64,000 bases of DNA, from the NCBI GenBank assembly GCA_000708835.1, contig DF237037.1, positions 124,001 through 188,000 on the forward strand, written 5' to 3'. The notes below the pieces were generated by a model. It saw only the letters and a program-made list of their open reading frames with translations. It was not told where the DNA came from and ran no database searches. Shown here one piece after another: positions 56,011 through 64,000 of this stretch (its first letter is position 1; each line of letters begins with the position of its first letter). The position numbers and the translations under genes were made by a program. Source of the DNA: Klebsormidium nitens (taxonomy: Eukaryota; Streptophyta; Klebsormidiophyceae; Klebsormidiales; Klebsormidiaceae).

Positions 56011-59000
56011 ACCGAACCCCGGCAGGTCGTCCCACCCCGTGTGAAAAAGCCCGATTGCGAGCTCCAGCTTGACGTGAATAGGCCCGCAGCTGGCGCCAGC
56101 TCAGCGGTGCCAGTGTGCGCGCAGTGCCGAGGATGGTGTGAACAGGCGCCACTTTCTGTTGGGCGCGTTTTTTTGTATGCAATGTTGCTAGATTTATTCA
56201 AGAAAGGTCATCCAGTGGGCAGCTGACAAATGCTGGCAACACGCTGAGCATATATGAGTAGTGGGCATAAGAGGCGAAAGCAGTCCCCGGGCTTTCTGCG
56301 CTTTTGAAATCACAGGCGTCTGTGAATTGGCGTGGGTTTTGCGCGCTAGACTGGACAGCTGAATGTTGCAGTCCGGAAAATGGGTGCCCTTGTCAAAGCC
56401 TCTGTGCTCTGTTGATTCAATGTGCGAAGCGCTGCACCGGAGTTCTGGACTCATACGAAGGTTTCAAAGCTGTTCACATCATCTTTCAAAGTCTGCTTCC
56501 AGACCAATTGTCACCTTCTGGTCTGAGTTTGTCGACTATTTCTGGTGATATTTCGCAGCTGCTCTTGCAAAGCGAGCTGCAAATGTATGCTGCGGAAATC
56601 TACGAATCCGGGCGTTCTTGTATACTGAGAAGTTTGTGGCGGCAAAGTAGGTGTAATCTTCAAAGGAAGAGGCTAGAGTAAGTAGAGTTTATCAGAGTGC
56701 AGATCTGACAACTGAATGTCTCTGAGAACAGCCTGCAGAGGCCGCAGACAAATGTTTAACGTGGATTAGAATGTGCATGCAGAGCACAGACAGCGAGATG
56801 CTCTCAGTATCTCCATAGTTACTTTGGGCCTGACTCGAAAACTCTTCCCATCATTCGTAACACGTGCATTATGCACCTCTGAATTAACGTGTCAATACCA
56901 CCCTGGCAGAAAGTAACTGTCTCCCCACGTGGGAAGTTGAATACTTGCGATTGAATCTCACTCTCGGCCAATCAAATCAGCCGAAAGCTGACGCTGACTA
57001 CAGTTGACCCCAGTAGTATCGTGACTCGCACATTAAAATTTGGAAGTGAATGTAGTCAACACGTGGTTGCTGAATTACATCATACGCTTTCTTTACCGGT
57101 AAGGTAATGGTATTCAAAATGTACCAGCACGGAATACCGGCATCCGTATGGCCGACATTCTTAGTACTTACCAGCATGGTTCTGTTGACGGTGTTTGACC
57201 AGCACGATTGCTTGGACGCCTTTGTGCCCAGCCTAGATACAATTAGACCCTACGGCATGTCCCTTCAACTAGTATCCGACGACGCAGACGTGGTACAAGT
57301 TGCGAATTGACCACCCTGACCGTCGGATAGGTCACGGCTCAAACCGTCCAAGTCCAACCGAACCAGACGGTGTCAAAGCGTGGATGCTGTTGGTCAGTTC
57401 TCAAAGTTGACACTCGGTATCCACCCTGAACCGGCCAAGGCAATCTGTAAATGTATAAAGAGCAACCGCCAGGAAGCCTTTCTGACCGGGGGAACGTGAA
57501 TTTTGACGACCGTTCAGCCGTTCGGTACAAAACGGCGCGCGCCGTCTGCCAGATGCAAGGCCAATTCGCGAGGCGTTCTAATAAACGTCAACGGGGCTGT
57601 CTCCTCAGGGACTTGAACCGGTGTATATTTCTCCTTCACTAGCTGGCCCTTCAGTAGCTTCTGGCAGTTCTGGCCCTGGCCCGCCTGGGCCTTCTCTCTT
57701 GTCGATCGTCCAAGTTCACATGTACCCTGGCAACTGAACTAGTAGGGAGAGTGGCGTGAAAGCCCATTGTCGCTTTGCAGTGCATGCAGCTTGTGGCTCG
57801 AGCTTGTGGCGCCCACCAGTTTCGCCTTGTGAGCGGAGCCAAAATGTAAATGAAAGCATACTATTGCAGGGGTGATCATAAAGTAAGAACCCTTTGGTGC
57901 GTCTTCTTGCGCTTCCAGCTATAGTAATAGTGAAGCCTGCACGTCGCTCGTCTGTCGCATCAAGGTGAAAGTCTCATCAGCTCGTGTTCAAAGCCTGGAA
58001 CCTTCACAAGGATATGAAAGGCAATGCTGGTCGCAATTGTTAGTCTTTGGTCTGTGTCGGTGATTGGGAGAAATGGCACAAGGAGCTTACCAGCTTGCTC
58101 AATCTTACATCCATAACTCGACCACGTGGGGTCGATCGCTCAAAGGGCAGACCACCTTTGGGCTGCTAGATCCAAGCCATCAAACATGTCTTCAATTAGG
58201 GTTTGGCAATCGGTTACCCGTGCCAATACATAGTCATCGGCAAATTCTCCTTTCTCAATGCATGCAAACGATTACAGCGTTTGGAAAAGAATGCAGAGGC
58301 TCTAATGGAACGCAGAAAAGTCTGTGGGTTGAAAGCGGAAGAAAAAAAGGGGCGGTGAAAACCAGCGCGTTGGGTTCAGACGTGGGGGCGGAAGCAGGAG
58401 TGTCGAGGCCCCCATGCAAGAGCAATCTGGGTTGCTTTCTGGGCAGCGATGTGGAAAGCGATGATGAATCGAGTATCCCCCGTCCGGTGAGCAAACAATC
58501 CAATCTCCTGCCTGATTCTAGCATGTGGAATGTAGAAAGGATTCTGCCATAAAAAGCATTGCCACCAATGCAAGATAGACTTTGATAGTAAGTTCGTCCT
58601 CAAAGAAAAGTAAAACAATCCCTTTCACAGAGGAGCAGAGTTCTGAATGCTTGCACTTGATGGGGCACCCTCGCTTGGCCATGATAAGTAGGCTATGAAA
58701 CCTCAGAGTGAAAAAGAAAACGCCGCCCTTTTGAACTTTTCATAAGAGGGAGGTTGTATTGGACGAGCTCTTATAGCTCTCTAACACAAAGGTTTCAAGG
58801 TTGTGGTCAGCAAGAGGCGCCCATGTTTTGCCAGGACTTGTGTATGCCTGGTGTGTTAGGAGTCGTTATTTGGTATGGTGGCGCGAGTTTTTACCTTACA
58901 TTTCAATCCGTTATGTGCTGCTTCAGACTTGATAGATCTTGCAATTAGTGCTCGCTTTGTCAGTGCCTCTTGACCAACAAATATCAAAAGCTTCCCATGT

Positions 59001-59489
59001 TGTGCCCCCAAACTGGCTCCGAATGGAGTCAAGCTGCAACATTTGAAAATTGTTGACCTGACATCAAGAAAAACAGCTACATGGCAGAATTTGAGAAGCG
59101 TGATGCCAGGTTTAGTCAAAACGGCCAATCGAAAGTCTGTCTAAGCCACCTGGCGCTTTGTCCAACATCTCTCAAAGCTGAAGGGGATCAAGTCCAACGC
59201 TAAGGTCTTTGCCTGCCCGCTACTGGAGTGTGCTTGTCAAGCTTCATTGTAAGCGCTGGGAATTTGTGAGAGGAAAAGAAAACCGCGCTGATGCTTTCCC
59301 GACACCTAACATCAACCTGTGAACTTTTGAAACTAGATTGGTGCACCCTCTTGCTCCTCAGCTTTCCTGCTATGTTTCCATTTTGATGCCAGATTACGTA
59401 GTAATTCATTGTTTAGGTTGAGTCTACAATTGCTGTGGGGGGAAGAAACACAGAAGGATAAAGCAAGGAACGGCCGTGACTTTGTTCGC
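56011..59489. other. Gene-poor region; shared upstream region of HD-Zip and creatininase genes
   Basis: About 3.5 kb between divergent starts. No gene is firmly supported. Plus-strand frames at 56304-56681 and 58064-58552 were considered; the second is listed as a weak candidate. Regulatory DNA for both flanking genes must lie here. Confidence 0.45.
58064..58552 (+). CDS. Weak candidate reading frame, unrecognised
   Basis: A 162-codon plus-strand frame. Its second half (about residues 85-150; GSDVESDDESSIPRPVSK) has protein-like acidic/Ser composition, and a good donor CCGTCCG|GTGAGC lies at 58490, so it could be an internal exon. The first half is unremarkable. No family is recognised and no partner exon was found. 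Confidence 0.2.
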   Translation: MGEMAQGAYQLAQSYIHNSTTWGRSLKGQTTFGLLDPSHQTCLQLGFGNRLPVPIHSHRQILLSQCMQTITAFGKECRGSNGTQKSLWVESGRKKGAVKTSALGSDVGAEAGVSRPPCKSNLGCFLGSDVESDDESSIPRPVSKQSNLLPDSSMWNVERILP

Positions 59490-62142
59490 ATGCAGCCCCG
59501 ACCTTCCCCGTCCCCGCCAGTTCCGCAGAACCAGGGCTTTCTTCAACACCGACTGTGGCAAGACATGACAACCGAGGACTTCAAAAACTTCGAGGACATT
59601 GAGAACGTGGTGGCCATTCTACCGGTAGCTGCGATCGAACAGCACGGGCCGCATCTCCCGGTCTGCACGGACGCCTGCATAAACGAGGTGGGTTAAGGGC
59701 TCGGTTATCGAGCGGCGTTAACATTAGCGGTCCAAGCAATCCAAGCAATCCAAGCAACAATCACCTTCACGAGCCCGCACTGAAAAGCATGCTAGCCCGA
59801 CGTGAAAGGACGTGAAAGAACGTGTCCGATTCTGCAGAGTTGAATAGTGCGACCCGCAGGGAAGTCTCGTGCAGGGACGATTCTTGTTTCAATGAAAACG
59901 AAACGACCCTGGCCTTGAACCCCTTGTGAAGCCTCCCCCCATCTACGATATGGTTTTCTGTATATCTTATTTAAACATTACCTTCTCGCCCATGTTCGGG
60001 ACTGCCAATCATTTTGTAATGGTTCTGTTTCAACCCCAAGCCCAGAACTGAAGTGCACTCAACCAACAAATCCACGTCGTTCTCGCAGGGCGTCCTGAGG
60101 CGAGCCCTCGAGCTGTTACCCCAGAACGTCCCCACTCTAGTTCTTCCCGCCATGCCCATTGGCAAATCCAACGAGCACCTCGCCTTCCCCGGCACGCTTT
60201 CCCTCAGCGCAGCAACGCTGACCGCCCTTTGGACAGACATTGGACAGTCCGTGGCGAAAGCTGGCGTCCGAAAACTGGTCCTTTTCAACTCGCACGGCGG
60301 TCAGCCCCAGGTGCGTTCCGATCTCATTGAGTGGTCGGCTGTTTGGTTTATGTGCTGCCCTCGTTACGGACATGCACGGATTCTTCTGTATCCTGGGTTT
60401 CTCGTCGTCCGCCTTTGCACGACAGTCCGCAGCGAACGCTGGCGTCCATAAGGTAGTCTTCTTCAACTCGCACGGCAGCCAGCCGCAGGTGTCTTCTGTC
60501 CTAACGCTTTGTCCTCTTTTGGACTCCGATTCCGCCCTCGTTCCGAGATTTGCGCGGACAGTCTATAGCGAGGGCGGGCGTCCGGAAGGTGGTTCCTTGC
60601 ATTTCGCACAGATGCCATCCGCCGCTGCGTTCCGTTCGGTTGCTTTGTCTGTTGTATGAAGGAAGGAAGGACGAAGACGGTTGCCACAACGCCCATCCGC
60701 TGAATCCTGCATATCCTGGGAACTGGTGCCCGCGAGCTTCGCATTTGCCGCCACACTCTAATGGTCGTCGATCCGCAAGCTGTGCAGAGGGTCCATTAAT
60801 GCTTCTCCAGTCCGCCGCCTCTTCCAAGGAAAGCTTTTGAATCTGAAATTTGATGATATGACCGCAGGTACTGACATTTGCGCGTGAGTTGTGCGCAACG
60901 TCTGTGGTGACTTTTGGTTGGTTCACTGTCGGCACTCTCAAGGTCCCGTTTCTTGAATCTAACAAGGGCCTATTTCTTGAGCCTGATTCCGAAGTGTCCA
61001 AATTAGTGATCAACCGTTGGATTCCCTACTCTGTCCGGGGAGTGGACATAGTCGCACGCGAGCTGCAAAGCTGCTGCAACATCTTCGTTGTGATGCCAAG
61101 TTGGTTCAACTCTGGGACTCCAGCGAGGCTTTTATCAAAATACTCCCTAACCCACAGACCCTTCTTTTTCAGAATTTCAAGTCCCTGTCCTTTCTGTTGC
61201 AGATAATGGACATAGTCGCCCGCGAGCTGCGCATCCGCTGCAACATGTTCGTGGTGACTTTGAGTTGGTTCAGTTTCGGCACGCCGGAGGGCCTCTTTCC
61301 GAAGCACGAGATCCGGCATGGGATCCATGGGGGCGCCGTCGAGACGTCCATGATGATGCATCTGCGGCCGGACCTAGTTAAGCACGACAAGGTGAGGGTT
61401 ATGCAGCTAACCTCGGGATATGGGTGTGGTTCGGGAGGTTCGATGGCAGAATAAGGGCGTCAAGATCAAAACTTCGTATAATGCGCCTGAGCTGGACCTG
61501 CTTAGGCAGCTCAACCCAGGACTTACAGAACTTAACATGGTGACGGTGACGAGGCGAGAGTTTGTAAAGATCAGCGAGTCGCCCACGCCTTTGATGTTTG
61601 GTTCTCCAGGATCTGGCGGAACGAACCAAGTTGTGTCGACAGAATCATCCAAAGCTCTTTGCGTCGGATCTCGGGCGCCCAGAATACTCGTTTGCGAAGG
61701 GCGTCCCACCGCCAGTTTCAACATGAGTGCGGAGCATTTGACTTTCGCCTTTTCATTGCCAGAGCGGTCCAGCTTTCCACGCCCCACCTGCATGAGCGGC
61801 CCACCTGTTGACACGGCTTTCTTGTCCTCTCTCCAGTGCCGCAACTTCGAATCGCTGACCTCCAAGATGGAGAACGAGGGGTACCGACGATTGCAAGCGG
61901 AGGGGGGCGTCGGGTTCGGTTGGCAAATGCAAGACCTACACGAGTCGGGTGCGGCAGGGGACGCCACAAATGCGGACGCCGAGAGGGGAGAAGAGTTGGT
62001 GGAATTTGCCGCGGAGCGGCTAGTAGAGTTGCTGGGCGAGGTTCACCGTTACCCGTTGAGTAACATCAGGTCGAGAGATGGCGTTGCGGAGGCGTTGGAA
62101 CTGGCTTCGAGTCACAACGGGAGGTGGCGGCCGAACGGATGA
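59490..62142 (+). CDS. Creatininase-family metal-dependent amidohydrolase
   Basis: Four exons chain in phase: 59490-59687, 60089-60310, 61203-61391 and 61837-62142; 304 aa. Family signatures appear in order: AAIEQHGPHLPVCTD (E50, H52, D61), GKSNEHLAFPGTLSL (91-105), LFNSHGGQ (131-138, H135), SWFSFGTPEG, then a HGGAVETS block (H182, E187) matching the family's HAGExETS, and GFGWQMQDLHESG ... GDATNAD in exon 4. E50, H52, D61, H135 and E187 sit where the family binds its divalent metals. Members hydrolyse cyclic amides (creatinine, or formamide intermediates in archaeal riboflavin/F420 synthesis); the plant or algal substrate is unknown, so the name is a family name only. The acidic C-terminal tail is longer than in bacterial relatives. 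Introns 2 and 3 regions carry decayed exon copies. No targeting peptide is obvious. Confidence 0.88.
60418..60625 (+). repeat. Two decayed copies of creatininase exon 2 end
   Basis: GACAGTCCGYRGCGAA, GCTGGCGTCC, TTCAACTCGCACGGC and CAGCC..CAG|GT recur downstream of the true donor (60311), with the first copy ending at GT 60489 (offset 178). A weaker second copy (GGACAGTCTATAGCGAGGGC, GGCGTCCGGAAGGTGGT) lies near 60552-60620. Confidence 0.85.
60850..61200 (+). repeat. Two decayed copies of creatininase exon 3 start
   Basis: The true exon 3 begins at 61203. Copies aligned on its TGGACATAGTCGC core lie at 61043 (GTCGCACGCGAGCTGC, TGCTGCAACATCTTCGT) and more weakly at 60871 (TGACATTTGCGCGTGAG, CTGTGGTGACTTTTGGTTGG), offsets 164 and about 172. 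Each extends about 80 exon bases; both carry frame-breaking changes. Confidence 0.85.
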
Positions 62143-63859
62143 CGGATGTGTTGCGAGGAGTTGGCGCGTTCGCTTAAGTTGACATTACAATCGAATCAGG
62201 ACCGCTTGATTGGGCAGATTGCCCCCCAATGGATCCAGCTTTCAGTGTACAGTAGTAAAGAGGTCAACGGGATCCTCTCTGGTTGGCTTTTGCCAGCGTT
62301 TGGTCCTTCTGTCAATCAAGCCTCACGAGAAGAAGTGCGGCTGGCCAGCAGTGCCGCATGCGCAATATACAGTTATTGTACCTCAATTGAAAACATATAT
62401 CAATTAAGCGTTTACCATCAATGTTTACGTCGTCCACCGTGTCTTACACTGTATCCTGCCAGATATTGCATGGGCGGCCACTTCCACCAATGTAGCCTAC
62501 TTCCGACGTTGGTTCGGAAAATCAGTGATCGATTGGCCGCCGGACGTCATATTCACTTGCTCGCACTGATGAGTTGAAACAAACGACCGTTGAATGCGCC
62601 GCGTGCCAAACCGTCAGTGATATTCGAATATATGAATCACATATATGAATCACATCTACGCGAGCACCATATATAATTGTTGCGCTCGAGTGCGCGCACG
62701 CTGCAGTGCTGATGAGTCAGGTCACTTGTCTTAATAAATAACTGTGATCAGGCATTTAACGTTGTATAATGATGTCCCTTTGTTCAACCAGTCAAGCTAG
62801 CTTTGTGCTGGGCCGGCGCCGGCCCGTCCGGGGCCTGCTTAGTACAGATCGCGTAGGTACATGCCGTCAGTGCGCATGCGTGCCGCGCCGCAGTAACGCA
62901 TTCAGAGACCGCGCAACGAAAGTGCGGCAGAACGTATCATGCGCTTAGTCACTTTGAGTGCCCACGGGCCGCTATGACCTCGTGAGTCTTACCGCGAGTC
63001 TGAGTGTGACTCTGGCAGAGCGTTCAACGCTTATGAGCTTTACGTACCCATGTAAGGTATTGTCCGGCAATGAGACGTACCGATGATACTGGCAAGCGCC
63101 TGCTGCAAAAGTATCATGCGATCGCCATCTCACTAGGTACATCCAAGTCTTTGCTTGATGATCGGATGGAATGAAATGTGCTAGATGAAAGACAGCGTTG
63201 ACCGAAGTGACCAAACACGCTGGGGCTGGCCAAGTCAGTACAAACTTTTGCGGCGTTATGACTTATTCACATATGTCAGTGGATTATGTGAGTGGCTGGC
63301 AGTTTAACAAAATTCCTACTGAGTATATAACAGCCCAACAAACGTGGCTAGCTGCTCAGATTATACCTGAACTGAGTTATACAAGCTAGCTACTAGCTAA
63401 TGAAATTCCAACTAAGATACGATGTTAAGGACGGGTCAAGCTGATATCTCTAAAGCAAAAGGTTCAGAACCTATGCCTATGATTTCGTAGCAGCTTACAT
63501 GCCTGGAGCTAGCCAGCTAGTGAGTCCGCGGCTTAGACACATAAAGATGAGTGGATGCGGGAGTCCTACTGCGCTCGCTCTAATCAAACCCTACGGTTTT
63601 TATCAATTGATTTCAGTCGAGCCTGCGATCTTCTTTCCACTGAACAGGTACGCACTATGTACGACCGCGCAGTTGCTCTCGTTAGTTCAGCGGACAATAC
63701 TCGCTGCTAGATTTACTGCAATACTCTTACGAAAGGATCTGGCTACTCTATGCAGTTTTTTATAGGCCCCACCTTTCGAAGTCGCCTGATTGCCAACTCC
63801 GAACAGATACAAACCCTTGACAAGATACGCTAGGGTTGAAACTCAACACCCTTTTAGGA
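62143..63859. other. Gene-poor region
   Basis: About 1.7 kb between convergent genes; no protein-like frame. AT-rich, with a short tandem (ATATATGAATCACAT twice) near 62630-62660. Both 3' UTRs should lie here. Confidence 0.5.
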
Positions 63860-64000
63860 TCACGCTTGCTTGTCAATGTCAAGAGTGACGAGAGCGATGA
63901 AAGCAACCGCACGCGCGAGCAAGCCGTAGGCAACTAGAATGGCGATGGAGGATCCAAAGTCGGACATCCCGAAGCCCGCCTTCTCCATCATCGCGCAACG
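63860..64000 (-). CDS. Probable ABCG-type transporter, C-terminal exon (runs off right edge)
   Basis: The minus strand is open from the window edge (64000) to TGA at 63862-63860 and encodes about 46 residues. The end reads GFGMSDFGSSIAIL, then a hydrophobic helix VAYGLLARAVAFIALV and a short polar tail. This matches the last transmembrane segment and tail of ABCG/WBC half-transporters, where a GF or GY loop precedes a final helix containing a conserved R-x-x-A-x-x-A-L pattern. With so little sequence, another polytopic membrane protein is possible. The frame continues past the edge, so no start is visible. Confidence 0.42.
   Translation of the reverse strand, partial: RCAMMEKAGFGMSDFGSSIAILVAYGLLARAVAFIALVTLDIDKQA

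Noticed and set aside
56304-56681. Plus-strand ORF of 125 codons
   Set aside because: Cys- and Ser-rich with no motif, no good splice context and no upstream support.

Overview
The window looks like nuclear DNA of a flagellate streptophyte, most likely a charophyte alga of the Klebsormidium type. This is an inference from gene content; no marker sequence was compared. Genes are intron-dense (up to 23 coding exons) with canonical GT-AG introns of mostly 150-1400 bp and GC-rich exons. A complete intraflagellar-transport gene (IFT144/WDR19), which plants without flagellate cells lose, sits beside a plant-type homeodomain-leucine-zipper gene and a plant-type GYP7-like Rab-GAP. Gene models below were built by hand, joining exons on splice-site quality, reading phase and family similarity recalled from knowledge; no search was run.

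Layout: (1) 1-783, minus, 5' part of an F-box/LRR gene running off the left edge; (2) 1867-2557, plus, a small unrecognised spliced reading frame broken by one stop; (3) 2958-5541, minus, RING plus TRAF-type zinc-finger E3 ligase, 5 exons; (4) 5.6-8.1 kb, no confident gene; (5) 8225-20885, plus, six-transmembrane K+ channel with RCK domains (BK/Slack type), at least 18 exons; (6) 20.9-24.2 kb, gene-poor, with hairpins and a 20-N gap; (7) 24222-27618, plus, unrecognised proline-rich coiled-coil protein, 3 exons; (8) 27.6-31.0 kb, gene-poor; (9) 31034-33629, minus, TBC-domain Rab-GAP; (10) 34261-35100, minus, unrecognised small protein with a hydrophobic tail and an apparent one-base frameshift, divergent from (11) 35375-51029, plus, IFT144, about 1371 aa; (12) 51.0-53.1 kb, gene-poor, with an ACGCGTGC-rich repeat; (13) 53086-56010, minus, HD-Zip-like transcription factor, also with an apparent homopolymer frameshift; (14) 56.0-59.5 kb, gene-poor; (15) 59490-62142, plus, creatininase-family metal hydrolase; (16) 63860-64000, minus, last exon of a probable ABCG-type transporter.

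The most unusual property is not a gene. In at least fourteen places, in the channel, IFT144 and creatininase genes, an intron carries one to six partly decayed direct copies of the neighbouring exon edge together with its splice site. Copies of an exon 5' end lie upstream with their own acceptor AG; copies of an exon 3' end lie downstream with their own donor GT. Unit lengths run from 57 to about 185 bp. The extreme case is IFT144 at 48.1-49.0 kb, where seven acceptor-plus-exon-start units lie about 113 bp apart and an assembly gap falls inside the array. This suggests a recurrent local duplication process acting at exon-intron borders, with possible effects on splice-site choice and exon evolution.
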